Below, piece by piece: positions 8,587-16,938 of a stretch of DNA of 64,000 nt; position 1 is the first letter of the stretch; each line of letters begins with the position of its first letter. The position numbers were made by a program, and so were the translations under genes. The notes under the pieces were generated by a model, which made no database searches, had not been told where the DNA came from, and worked only from the letters and a program-made list of their open reading frames with translations. This DNA comes from an uncultured Acidobacteriaceae bacterium (GTDB lineage: Bacteria > Acidobacteriota > Terriglobia > Terriglobales > Acidobacteriaceae): NCBI GenBank assembly GCA_937879855.1, contig CALFMO010000057.1, positions 117,641-181,640 on the forward strand, in the 5' to 3' direction.

Positions 8587-9387
8587 ATGAAATCTGCGAT
8601 TCGATTTGGATTGCTGGCGTTGGTGCTGGTGATCGTGGCGATGGTGTCGGCCCTGACGGCGATGCGCTTTGCAATTCACGGCCGGGAGGTCGCAGTGCCT
8701 TCTCTGGTGGGCCTGCCGCCGCTGGAGGCGGAGCGGGCGGTGGCAGGACTGGGACTGCAGGTATCAATCGAGCGGCAGTACTACAGCCCGCAAGTTCCGG
8801 AGGGCAGGATCATGTCGCAATTGCCACTGCCGGGAACCAAGGTACGGCGCGGGTGGCAGGTCCGCGTGGCGCAGAGTCTGGGACCGACGCGGGTGACGAT
8901 TCCGGACGTGAGCGGAGAAAGCGAGCATGCGGCGGAACTGAATATCCGCCGGCGTGGGCTGGATGTGGCTTCGATGGCGGAGGTGCCGGCCACCGGAATC
9001 CAAGAAGATCAAGTGCTGGCCCAGAATCCGACCGCAAATGCTGCGCAAGTGGCGGCGCCCAAGATCAGTTTGCTGGTGACGAGGACGGCGGAGCCGCAGG
9101 CATTTGTGATGCCAAGTTTCGTTGGACAAGCACTGGGGAGCGTGAGCCGGAGTTTGCAGGATGCGGGATTCAAGCTGGGTAATGTAACTGTCGTGGCACC
9201 GGCGAGCCCTCCTGCGGGGGATGCGACGAACACGACCGCTTCGGGCGCGCCCACGCTGCCGACCTCGTCTCCGGTGCAAGCGCCACCACCTGCACAGGCT
9301 ACGCCTGCGAGCCTCATCGTGTCGCAAGTTCCGGCGGCGGGGCAGAAGGTGTTCGCGGGGGCAGTCGTCAATTTCGAAGTACAGTAG
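8587..9387 (+). CDS. PASTA-repeat membrane protein
   Basis: This 266-residue protein has one N-terminal transmembrane helix (about 7-25) followed by PASTA modules: residues about 36-98 (VPSLVGLPPLEAERAV), 105-165 (IPDVSGESEHAAELNI) and a third (MPSFVGQALGSVSRSL) interrupted by a Pro/Ala/Thr-rich loop. PASTA domains bind muropeptides or beta-lactams in penicillin-binding proteins and PknB-type kinases. Here there is no kinase or transpeptidase, so the protein is probably a periplasmic cell-wall sensor or scaffold. It lies convergent to the rsmB-fmt-def-aroC run. Confidence 0.85.
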   Translation: MKSAIRFGLLALVLVIVAMVSALTAMRFAIHGREVAVPSLVGLPPLEAERAVAGLGLQVSIERQYYSPQVPEGRIMSQLPLPGTKVRRGWQVRVAQSLGPTRVTIPDVSGESEHAAELNIRRRGLDVASMAEVPATGIQEDQVLAQNPTANAAQVAAPKISLLVTRTAEPQAFVMPSFVGQALGSVSRSLQDAGFKLGNVTVVAPASPPAGDATNTTASGAPTLPTSSPVQAPPPAQATPASLIVSQVPAAGQKVFAGAVVNFEVQ

Positions 9388-9393
9388 GCCACT

Positions 9394-9430
9394 GGCCACG
9401 GATTTGCACCGATCTGCACGGATACACCGA
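9394..9430. repeat. CACGGAT word repeat
   Basis: Four near-copies of the word CAC[CG]GAT occur in about 37 bp (CCACGGATTTG, CACCGATCTG, CACGGATA, CACCGAT). They lie between the convergent PASTA and rsmB genes. Such word-repeat spacers recur in this window. Confidence 0.5.
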
Positions 9431-10783
9431 TTAAGGGCTTCCTACTCGCTCCAAGATAGCCGCAAAGAAGCCGTCGCAGGGATGAACGCCCGGGATGGTG
9501 CGAAGGTAAGGTCCGGAAGTGAGTGAAGCTGGATTGGGCCAGATGAGTTCGCCAGCGGCTTTCAGGCGCTCCAGTTCGATACGGCAATCGCGCAGTCGAA
9601 AGGACTGATTCTCAACCAGGGCTTGCTCGATGACGTTTTCGTTTTCTTCTTGTTCCAACGAACAAGTTGAATAGATCAGGCGCCCACCGGGAACAACTCG
9701 GTCAAGGGCGGAGCGCAGGATCGCGATCTGGCGATCGTGTAATTTTTCGAGATCGTCGGGCTTGAGCCGCCATTTGATCTCTGGATTGCGGGCGAGCGTG
9801 CCGGTGCCGGAGCAGGGGACGTCGGCGAGAACGCGGTCGAACTGCTGGGAAATCGGGAGATGCTGCACATCGGCGCTTACGACTTGGATTTGAGCGTTTG
9901 AATGCGATGCAAGCATCAGCCTTTGCATCAGGCGCGCGCGGTGAGGGTGAAGTTCGACCGCAGTGATTGCAGCGGCGGGGTTCTGGTCGGCGATGGCGAG
10001 TGTCTTGCCGCCCGGTGCAGCGCAACAGTCGAGAATGTTTGAGCCGTGGCTGACGATGGCGGCGGCCAGTTGAGAGGCCTCGTCCTGGATGATGATTTGG
10101 CCGGTACGGAATGCCTTTGTCTTTGTAATGTCTCCCGCCTCGACGCGGCGAGCTAATGCCAGGAGACTTCCAGGGCTGAGAGTGACCCCCTCCTCGCGAA
10201 GATGTTGCTCCGCGGCGGGCGTGCGAAGGCGGATTGCTGTTGCCGGGATCGCCTGGTCGTGTCGGCAGATGCGTAGAGCCGCTGAAAGACCGTAAGCGCG
10301 GGTCCAGCGCTCGACTAGCCACAGAGGATGCGCAAATGAACTAGCCATGGCTTCCGGAGAGGAGGCGTCCTGGGAGGCCGCATCTTTATTTCGGGGCGCG
10401 GCGGAGAGTTTGCGCAAGACAGCATTCACGAACGGAGTGGCGGAGCGTTTGCGAACGCGTTTCACGAGTTCGACACTTTCGTGAAGGGCGGCGCGCTGCG
10501 GCACCCGATCGAGCCAGAGAAACTGATAAAGAGCCAGGCGCAAGGCGATGAGTATTTCAGTATCGAGCTTGGAAAGCGGTTGCGACGACGCGGTCGCGAT
10601 CTCGGCATCCAGGCGAGAGCGCCAGCGGAGGACGCCCATGACAAGTTCGGTGGCAAGGGCATGATCGGCGCTGGAGAGTCGCTTGTAGGTTTGCGAATGG
10701 AGAAGGTCCGAAGCGTAAGACGATTCGCGCTCGACGCGGAGGAGAATGTCGAAAGCGGCGGCGCGAGCGGGGGAGACGGGCAT
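9431..10783 (-). CDS. rsmB: 16S rRNA m5C967 methyltransferase RsmB
   Basis: RsmB methylates cytosine 967 of 16S rRNA. The product has an N-terminal NusB-like RNA-binding domain (about 1-140) and a Rossmann methyltransferase domain. The SAM-binding motif is DCCAAPGGKT. Both catalytic cysteines are visible in DVPCSGTGTLARNP and YSTCSLEQEENE. The ATG at 10783 begins MPVSPARAAAFDIL as in the family; a GTG 39 bp upstream also keeps the frame but adds an atypical tail. It is the last gene of the aroC-def-fmt-rsmB run. Confidence 0.93.
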   Translation of the reverse strand: MPVSPARAAAFDILLRVERESSYASDLLHSQTYKRLSSADHALATELVMGVLRWRSRLDAEIATASSQPLSKLDTEILIALRLALYQFLWLDRVPQRAALHESVELVKRVRKRSATPFVNAVLRKLSAAPRNKDAASQDASSPEAMASSFAHPLWLVERWTRAYGLSAALRICRHDQAIPATAIRLRTPAAEQHLREEGVTLSPGSLLALARRVEAGDITKTKAFRTGQIIIQDEASQLAAAIVSHGSNILDCCAAPGGKTLAIADQNPAAAITAVELHPHRARLMQRLMLASHSNAQIQVVSADVQHLPISQQFDRVLADVPCSGTGTLARNPEIKWRLKPDDLEKLHDRQIAILRSALDRVVPGGRLIYSTCSLEQEENENVIEQALVENQSFRLRDCRIELERLKAAGELIWPNPASLTSGPYLRTIPGVHPCDGFFAAILERVGSP

Positions 10784-10814
10784 CGTTCCAGATTGTAGCT
10801 TTCGCTGCGGAAAC

Positions 10815-10846
10815 TTAACCACAGAGGACCACAGAGAACACAGAGT
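10815..10846. repeat. ACCACAGAG tandem word repeat
   Basis: AACCACAGAGG-ACCACAGAGA-ACACAGAG gives three tandem near-copies of a nine- to ten-base word between fmt and rsmB. This type of spacer repeat is familiar from acidobacterial and deltaproteobacterial genomes. No function is assigned. Confidence 0.6.
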
Positions 10847-11784
10847 TAACCCAGCTTCTCACGGGGCGTCGGGCGGTAGCCGCGGATGAAATCTGCGGCG
10901 GAGGTGCGCTTCTTGCCTTCCAGTTGAAGCTCCAGGAGTTCGAGTGACGTCTTGTGGCCGCAGCCGACTACGAGCCGATCGGCTGCGGCATGGAGTTCGC
11001 CGGGAGAAAGTGTCGGGTCTGCGGGTCTTGCCTTGATGATCTGCAGATTTTTGTCACGAAATTTTGTGTGGGCTCCGGGCCACGGCTGGAAGCCGCGAAT
11101 GCGGTTGAAGATTTCTTCGGCGGAGCGGGAAAAATCTACGAGGCCATCTTCCTTCTTGAGAATCGGTGCAAGGCTGGCTTGCGAATCGTCCTGTCGGCGC
11201 GGTTGAATGGTTCCAGCTTTGAGTCCGCGCAAGGTCTCGACCATCAGATCGGCGCCGATGGAGGCGAGGCGCGGCGCGAGAGTTTCCGAAGTGTCGTCAG
11301 GCGCAATGGAAAGTTGTTGCTGAAGGAGGATGTCGCCGGTGTCGAGGCTGGCATCGATGCGCATCGTCGTGACGCCAGTTTCCGTTTCTCCCTTCGCAAT
11401 GGCCCACTGGATGGGCGCGGCGCCGCGATATTTCGGCAACAGGGAAGCGTGCAGATTGATGTTGCCGAGCGGAGGGAGATCAAGCATCCACTGCGGAATG
11501 ATGCGGCCGTAGCCAACGACGATGATGGCGTCTGGCTTCAGGGCAGTGAGTTGCGAGCGGAATTCCTCATTGGTTTTGATGCGGTCGGGCTGGGTGATGG
11601 GTAAATTCCGCTTCACAGCGGACTGTTTCACGGGCGACGGAACCAGTTCAAGGCCGCGCCCCTTTGGACGATCGGGCTGAGTCACGACAAGTTGGACGCG
11701 GAATCCAGCGTCAACCAGTTTTTCGAGCGTGGGAACAGCGAACTGCGGGGTGCCGCAGAAAACGAGAGATAGCGATTGAGTCAT
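10846..11784 (-). CDS. fmt: Methionyl-tRNA formyltransferase
   Basis: Fmt formylates initiator Met-tRNA using 10-formyl-tetrahydrofolate. The 312-residue length is normal. The N-terminal formyltransferase fold shows LVFCGTPQFAVPTL. The catalytic Asn and His are in NINLHASLLPKYRGAAPIQW, and the catalytic Asp is in SLDTGDILL. A C-terminal OB-like tRNA-binding domain follows (GFQPWPGAHTKF). It follows def in the transcript, separated by a word-repeat hairpin, and precedes rsmB. Confidence 0.96.
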   Translation of the reverse strand: MTQSLSLVFCGTPQFAVPTLEKLVDAGFRVQLVVTQPDRPKGRGLELVPSPVKQSAVKRNLPITQPDRIKTNEEFRSQLTALKPDAIIVVGYGRIIPQWMLDLPPLGNINLHASLLPKYRGAAPIQWAIAKGETETGVTTMRIDASLDTGDILLQQQLSIAPDDTSETLAPRLASIGADLMVETLRGLKAGTIQPRRQDDSQASLAPILKKEDGLVDFSRSAEEIFNRIRGFQPWPGAHTKFRDKNLQIIKARPADPTLSPGELHAAADRLVVGCGHKTSLELLELQLEGKKRTSAADFIRGYRPTPREKLG

Positions 11785-11872
11785 TGAGCGATTGAGTCAT
11801 TGAGTGATTGGGCTGTTGCGTGGTTGAGCCGACTTTGAATGGCTCAATGACGCAATCACTCAATCTCTCAAT
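11783..11872. repeat. Hairpin made of repeated ATTGAGTC words between def and fmt
   Basis: The left side reads ATTGAGCG-ATTGAGTC-ATTGAGTG-ATTG (11783-11810). The right side reads CAATGACG-CAATCACT-CAATCTCT-CAAT (11845-11872), its approximate reverse complement. The stem touches the fmt start codon, so the structure could affect fmt translation or separate def and fmt messages; this is inference. Confidence 0.7.
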
Positions 11873-11875
11873 TTT

Positions 11876-12385
11876 CTACCATTCTCCCGCCTTCATCATC
11901 TTGCGAATTTTTCGCTTCATCAGATCTCGCTTGAGAGCGCTGATGTGGCTGATGTAGAGCTTGCCATTTAAGTGATCGGTCTCGTGCAGAAAAGCGCGAG
12001 CGAGCAACTCCTCGCCGGTTTTCTCAAAGACTTTGCCATGAACATCCTGCGCGCGGATCGTAACTTTATTGGGTCGCGTGACGTTTTCGCGGAAATCCGG
12101 AATGCTGAGACATCCTTCGCTCTGAGTGTGTTTGCCAGCAGTGTGAATAATTTCCGGATTGATCAGGACGAGTTTGGCGTTGGGGTCTTCCTGGAAGGTG
12201 ACATCAACGACAGCAATGCGGCGCCCAATGCCGATTTGCGGGGCGGCAAGCCCGACACCGTGGGCGACGTACATGGACTCAAACATGTCCGCGACAAGCT
12301 TCTGCAATCCTTCGTCGAAGACGGTCACGGGTTCTGAAGGTTTTTCGAGAACTGGATTGCCGAATTTTACGATCGGATAAATCAT
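11876..12385 (-). CDS. def: Peptide deformylase
   Basis: This 169-residue metalloenzyme removes the N-formyl group from nascent proteins. All three family motifs are present: GVGLAAPQIG, EGCLSIPD (metal-ligand Cys) and HETDHLNG (HExxH-type, two His ligands and catalytic Glu). The start overlaps the aroC stop by one base (TGATG), which implies coupled translation. It sits immediately before fmt, the classical def-fmt pairing. Confidence 0.97.
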   Translation of the reverse strand: MIYPIVKFGNPVLEKPSEPVTVFDEGLQKLVADMFESMYVAHGVGLAAPQIGIGRRIAVVDVTFQEDPNAKLVLINPEIIHTAGKHTQSEGCLSIPDFRENVTRPNKVTIRAQDVHGKVFEKTGEELLARAFLHETDHLNGKLYISHISALKRDLMKRKIRKMMKAGEW

Positions 12386-13557
12386 CAGTAGTTTTTCAGC
12401 TGCTGGCTGTAGCCCTGAAGATTTCTTAAAGTTTCCGTCATGGAATCGCCACCGAATTTTTCCAAAGCGGCTCGTGCTAGCGTTAGCGCGACCATTGCCT
12501 CAGCCGCGACACCCGCAGCGGGCACTACGCAGACATCGGAACGCTCGTAAGCCGCTTTGACGGGCTCGCGAGTCGAAAAATCGACAGACTGCAGCGGACG
12601 CCGTAGCGTGGAGATCGGTTTCAAATAGCCGCGCACCCGGATTTCCTGTCCGTTGGAGACCCCGCCTTCGATGCCGCCGGCATTGTTCCTGGTGCGCGAA
12701 AAAGCCGTGTAACCGGAAGTGCCGGTGTAGCCGATTTCGTCGTGCACGGCGGAGCCGGCAGCAAAAGCGGCTGCTACTCCCGCGCCGATTTCAACGGCCT
12801 TGACGGCTTGCAGCGACATGACCGCGGCAGCGAGCAGGGCATCGAGGCGTTCGTCCCACTGCGCGTAGGTGCCGAGGCCTGGCGGGACCTGATGGGCCAC
12901 AACCTCGAAGACTCCGCCGAGCGAATCCCCGGTCTTGAGAACTTTGTCGACTTCCTCTTTCATGCGCCGTTCTGCATCCGGGTCGGCGCAGTTCAGAAGA
13001 ACATCGTCACGATCGTGAAGAGCTCGAATCCTTGGCCACGGAACTTCGTCAGGAACCGTGACGGCGCCGGTGGTTACGACGTGACTGAGGACTTCGATAC
13101 CCAGCTCACGCAGAAAAAGTTTGGCGATCGCGCCGATCGCAACTCGAGCAGCCGATTCGCGGGCGGACGCACGCTCGAGCACGTAACGGGCTTCGGGGAA
13201 GTTATACTTCAACGCTCCGGCAAGGTCCGCGTGCCCTGGCCGGGGAGAGGCAACGCGTTTGTGTTTCGCCGGGTCTCCCTCGCCCACAGGCAGCGATTCC
13301 TGCCAATTCTTCCAGTCTCTGTTTTCAAGTTGGATTGAAATGGGCGAGCCAATAGTCATTCCCTGGCGAACGCCGGAAAGAATGTGGGCAGTGTCGCGCT
13401 CAATCTTCATGCGTCCGCCGCGGCCGTAGCCTTGCTGGCGGCGCCAGAGTTCGCGGTCGAGGAAAGCCTGATCGATCTTCAGTCCGGCGGGCATGCCGGA
13501 AAGGAAGGCGACCAGAGCTTCGCCGTGGGACTCTCCCGCAGTGAAGTAGCGCAGCAT
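12385..13557 (-). CDS. aroC: Chorismate synthase
   Basis: AroC converts 5-enolpyruvylshikimate-3-phosphate to chorismate using reduced FMN, the last step of the shikimate pathway. The 390-residue product shows the N-terminal GESHGEALVAFLSGMPAG, the RRQQGYGRGGRM substrate-binding region, SPRPGHADLAGALKY, and the C-terminal region FSTREPVKAAYERSDVC. It is the first gene of the minus-strand run and is translationally coupled to def. Confidence 0.97.
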   Translation of the reverse strand: MLRYFTAGESHGEALVAFLSGMPAGLKIDQAFLDRELWRRQQGYGRGGRMKIERDTAHILSGVRQGMTIGSPISIQLENRDWKNWQESLPVGEGDPAKHKRVASPRPGHADLAGALKYNFPEARYVLERASARESAARVAIGAIAKLFLRELGIEVLSHVVTTGAVTVPDEVPWPRIRALHDRDDVLLNCADPDAERRMKEEVDKVLKTGDSLGGVFEVVAHQVPPGLGTYAQWDERLDALLAAAVMSLQAVKAVEIGAGVAAAFAAGSAVHDEIGYTGTSGYTAFSRTRNNAGGIEGGVSNGQEIRVRGYLKPISTLRRPLQSVDFSTREPVKAAYERSDVCVVPAAGVAAEAMVALTLARAALEKFGGDSMTETLRNLQGYSQQLKNY

Positions 13558-13748
13558 AAATTTTCGATTGTACCTGATGGCAGAGCTGATTCGAGACCGG
13601 AGACCGGCTTCAGTACGCTAAATAACATCGAAAAACTGCATTTTTACAAGCAAGGGGTGGCTTGAACGGTTACAATGATGGAACAAGTTTTCAACTGGGA
13701 TTCGAGCCGAATCCGACCTGCGCTGCATCGTAATTCTCTCTGGCCATA

Positions 13749-14447
13749 ATGAAGGAGCCACCTGTGTGCCCCCCGGCACAGACACAACACGAAGAAATAT
13801 TCGCCAATAAAGGAATTCGCTGTCTTCTGGTGCATGATCATGTCCTGTTCCGCCAGGGACTGCGTCGTTTGCTGGAGGACGAACCGGACATTTCGGTGGT
13901 TGCCGAGGCAGGGAATGCTGCCGAGGCGCTACAGAGGGTATTCGAGCATCGCCCCGAGGTTGTGATCACGGATGCGCACATCTTTGAATGCGCGCCGGAT
14001 CAAACCGAGCGGCTGATTCTGCGCGAGTCTTCCCGCAGCAAGATATTGTTCCTGACAACACACGAAGGCGATAGCGTGCCCGCGCCGCAGGCAGATGGTG
14101 CGAGCTGCGCGGTGCGCCAGACTTCCGCAGAAGAGCTCGTGGAAATGGTAAGGAGAACGCACGCGTCTCAAACGCTCGGCGTAATCTCGGAGAGACGGCG
14201 TGGGGATTGGCTGCCGCAAGAACTGCTTCCGCGAAAGCGCGTATTAACCACCCGGGAACGCGAGGTGTTGAAGCTGCTGGCCGAGGGCAGGACCGTCCGA
14301 TCTGCGGCAGTGCTTTTGGGACTCAGTGTCAAGACTGTAGACGCGCACAAATTCAATCTGATGCGAAAGCTGGGCATTCACAACAAGGCAGAGCTGGTGA
14401 TGTGGGCGATCCAGAAGAAAGTCGTGAAAGTGCCAGCGAATTTTTAG
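13749..14447 (+). CDS. LuxR/NarL-family response regulator with atypical receiver
   Basis: This 232-residue protein has an N-terminal receiver domain (about 22-140) and a C-terminal LuxR-type helix-turn-helix (LTTREREVLKLLAEGRT...SVKTVDAHKFNLMRKLGI). The putative phosphoacceptor Asp is kept (VVITDAHI). However, the first acidic pocket residue is His (LLVHDH instead of VDDH), and the conserved Lys near the end of the receiver appears to be Arg (AVRQTSAEEL). Phosphorylation may therefore be weak or absent. No histidine kinase is adjacent. Confidence 0.85.
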   Translation: MKEPPVCPPAQTQHEEIFANKGIRCLLVHDHVLFRQGLRRLLEDEPDISVVAEAGNAAEALQRVFEHRPEVVITDAHIFECAPDQTERLILRESSRSKILFLTTHEGDSVPAPQADGASCAVRQTSAEELVEMVRRTHASQTLGVISERRRGDWLPQELLPRKRVLTTREREVLKLLAEGRTVRSAAVLLGLSVKTVDAHKFNLMRKLGIHNKAELVMWAIQKKVVKVPANF

Positions 14448-14547
14448 GTGACACGTTTCTCCCTAAACGCGAAACAACGGCAGATGTATCTGCTTCCTTT
14501 CGACCTCGTATAGACATCGATAGCCGCCTGGCACGGTAGAATGCCGC

Positions 14548-15339
14548 ATGCCCAGGGATGCGAGAGACTGCTACGACGAGCTCGCCGATCACTACGATTT
14601 GGTTTTTGAAAATTGGGAAGCCTCGATCACACGCCAGGCCGAAACGCTCGGTTCGATCCTCAGACAAGAGTGCAACGCAACCGGAACGATTCGTATTCTG
14701 GATTGTGCTTGCGGAATCGGTACGCAGGCGCTCGGTCTAGCGAAGATGGGATTTGCAGTCAGTGCGAGCGACATTAGTCCTGCGGCAGTCGTGCGGCTGC
14801 GAATGGAGGCTTCTCAACGCGGCCTGGATATTCCTGCATTTGTTGCCGACATGGTTGATCTGGACTCCGTTCCGGAATCGAATTTCGAGGCAGTGATCTG
14901 TATGGATAACGCTCTGCCCCATTTGGAGAGCGACGAACAGCTTGTTCGAGCGCTCAGGCAAATTCGAAAGAAGCTGCGGCCTCAAGGCTTGCTGATGGCC
15001 AGCATCCGAGACTACGACCGCCTAATTGTTGAAAAGCCAAAGATGCAAGGCCCTGCTTTTTACTACGACAACAAAAAACGGCGAATTGTTCTTCAGGTTT
15101 GGGATTGGATCGATGACCTTCGGTATGTGTTTCATCTCTATATCACACGCGAGACCGCGAACGGGTGGCAGACGTTTCACAGTACTGCGGGTTACCGCGC
15201 CCTGGAGAGGAACAAACTGACGAACGCACTGAATCAGGCTGGGTTCAGGAATGTGCGCTGGCTTTTGCCGACCGTCAGCGGATTCTATCAACCCATAGTC
15301 CTCGCACACGCCGACGAAACCGCATTGGCGAGTTTTTAG
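14548..15339 (+). CDS. Class I SAM-dependent methyltransferase
   Basis: This 263-residue Rossmann methyltransferase carries motif I ILDCACGIGTQAL, an acidic loop ASDISP and motif post-II CMDNALPHL. The opening YDELADHYDLVFENW and the later RDYDRLI and FHLYITRE segments resemble glycine/sarcosine-type small-molecule N-methyltransferases, but the substrate is not certain. Its stop codon overlaps that of the convergent HAD gene. Confidence 0.8.
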   Translation: MPRDARDCYDELADHYDLVFENWEASITRQAETLGSILRQECNATGTIRILDCACGIGTQALGLAKMGFAVSASDISPAAVVRLRMEASQRGLDIPAFVADMVDLDSVPESNFEAVICMDNALPHLESDEQLVRALRQIRKKLRPQGLLMASIRDYDRLIVEKPKMQGPAFYYDNKKRRIVLQVWDWIDDLRYVFHLYITRETANGWQTFHSTAGYRALERNKLTNALNQAGFRNVRWLLPTVSGFYQPIVLAHADETALASF

Positions 15340-16034
15340 TCATGAATCGCCTTAGCAGTGAGTTCTGCAACGCTTGAGACCGTTAGATCGGGCTTGGCTT
15401 CGGCGGCCTTCACGGCGCCTACGCCAGGACGGGCCGACGGACGGTTCACCCACACCGTGGCAAGGCCAAGCGATTGTGCGGGAATGACGTCGTGGTAGAT
15501 GCTTTGGCCCACGTGCAGAACGCGGTGTGCGGGAGCATTAACGCGGCTGAGTGCAAGTTCGAAAAGCTTGAGCGAAGGCTTGTAGGCTTGCACTTGCTGC
15601 GCGGTGATCACCTCATCAAAGTCAACTCCGAGTTGAGGTCGCGTGCGCGCGAAAAGATCATCGTCCACGTTGGAGAGAATGGCCAGCCGAAAACGACTCT
15701 TGAGCTGGCGAAGGGCGGCGACAGTGTCGGGCCAGGGTTTCCAAGTCGGAAGAGAGTCTGGCAGTGAGCGAACTTCTTCAGCGCTGGGAGTGAAGTGGAA
15801 CTCCGCGCCGAACTGCCGGACGACGGATTCCAGCACTTCACGGTAGGGGCGAAACGGACCCTGTTCGGAACGCAACTCAAAATCTCCATAAAGTTTCAGC
15901 AGAGTGGCGTCGTCGATTTTCTTCCCATGGGCCGAGAGAACTCTATGAAGCGCTGAGAGAATGCCGGCTTCCCAGTTGATCAACGTGCCGTAGCAGTCGA
16001 AGGTGAGAATTTCGAAACGGGTGAAGTCGAGCAT
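15336..16034 (-). CDS. HAD-superfamily hydrolase, 2-haloacid dehalogenase-like
   Basis: This 232-residue protein has the HAD motifs FDCYGTLINW (nucleophile Asp), LSNVDDDLF (motif II Ser/Thr), a conserved Lys in YKPSLKLFE, and the C-terminal acidic motif GQSIYHDVIPA. The FDCYGT signature and length are typical of type II haloacid dehalogenase-like proteins. In practice many of these act on small phosphorylated metabolites. Convergent with the methyltransferase upstream. Confidence 0.85.
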   Translation of the reverse strand: MLDFTRFEILTFDCYGTLINWEAGILSALHRVLSAHGKKIDDATLLKLYGDFELRSEQGPFRPYREVLESVVRQFGAEFHFTPSAEEVRSLPDSLPTWKPWPDTVAALRQLKSRFRLAILSNVDDDLFARTRPQLGVDFDEVITAQQVQAYKPSLKLFELALSRVNAPAHRVLHVGQSIYHDVIPAQSLGLATVWVNRPSARPGVGAVKAAEAKPDLTVSSVAELTAKAIHD

Positions 16035-16070
16035 GCGCGGGGATCCTGTTCGGCGAAGAAGAGTTCAGTT

Positions 16071-16103
16071 GAGTCACCTCCAGAACAGGGCTGGAGGTGA
16101 CTC
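16071..16103. terminator. Strong 13-bp hairpin between HAD and lipoprotein genes
   Basis: GAGTCACCTCCAG (16071-16083) and CTGGAGGTGACTC (16091-16103) form a perfect stem with a 7-nt loop. It lies downstream of the lipoprotein gene on the minus strand. There is no clear T-run, so it may be a processing or Rho-assisted terminator. Confidence 0.65.
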
Positions 16104-16123
16104 ACGTTATTCGCGGTTGAGTT

Positions 16124-16813
16124 CTATTGTCGTATTTCGAGCGGGTGCAGCAATTCGAAGCTGAGAGCGGATTCGGCAGGCAATACAATTTCTTTGTTTC
16201 CGGTGAAAGCTGCGCCGCCGGCACCGGCGCCGCCGCCCGCCGCCAAGCCGATGGCAGCACCTTTGCCTCCGCCGGCGAGACCGCCAATCAATCCACCAAG
16301 AGCAGCGCCTCCGCCGGCCAATACGGCGGTACGCTTACCTTTTCCCTTCTCCGTAAAAGTTCGTGCCGCGGCTTGCACACGATGATCAGTACCGTTCACA
16401 TTGATGGAGTCGAGGCGCACCTCAAGTACTGCACCGCCCTTGAACCTGCCGAGAGGCTTTGCGTCAACAACGGTGCCGGTCACTTGTGTATCCCGAGGGA
16501 TCGCGACGACGTCTCTAACCATCACATCCCTGGCGATCGTGCCGGTAAAGGTTTCTCCGGGTTGGCTCAGCTTAGAGCCGATGGCGGATCCCAGTCGCAC
16601 CGTTAGCTCTGTTCTGGCGGGCACAACTAGCGGCTCTCGGCGGGCTTCCTGACGTTCCGCGGGCGCTGCTTTGTTGTCGGCGGCAGGCTGAGAACTCGGA
16701 TTGCTGGCATCGCCGCCGGCAGCCGTTCCGCTGTCAGCAGGCTTCCGGCTGCATCCCGAAACGACGAACGCAAGATAGAGACCAAGAATGGTTAACAGAA
16801 GTCGTGAGCGCAT
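16124..16813 (-). CDS. Lipoprotein with C-terminal glycine-zipper segment
   Basis: The start at 16813 gives MRSRLLLTILGLYLAFVVSGC with a lipobox-like VSGC; a longer frame begins 72 bp upstream. After a low-complexity Ala/Ser linker comes a beta domain (TELTVRLGSAIGSKLSQPGETFTG in context). A glycine-zipper stretch (GGLIGGLAGGG...GLAAGGGAG) follows, of the kind found in outer-membrane-associated proteins. It is probably an envelope-stress or surface lipoprotein. No specific function can be read. Confidence 0.75.
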   Translation of the reverse strand: MRSRLLLTILGLYLAFVVSGCSRKPADSGTAAGGDASNPSSQPAADNKAAPAERQEARREPLVVPARTELTVRLGSAIGSKLSQPGETFTGTIARDVMVRDVVAIPRDTQVTGTVVDAKPLGRFKGGAVLEVRLDSINVNGTDHRVQAAARTFTEKGKGKRTAVLAGGGAALGGLIGGLAGGGKGAAIGLAAGGGAGAGGAAFTGNKEIVLPAESALSFELLHPLEIRQ

Positions 16814-16938
16814 GATGCCCCCCAAGCTGCGAATAGGTTTTGGATTGATGCTGCCACTGTACCGGAATTGGCCGACGAGAGGCAACTACATCGCAGCGAT
16901 GGTGTCACTCAAAGGTGCTTGAACGTTGGCGCGCCGCT

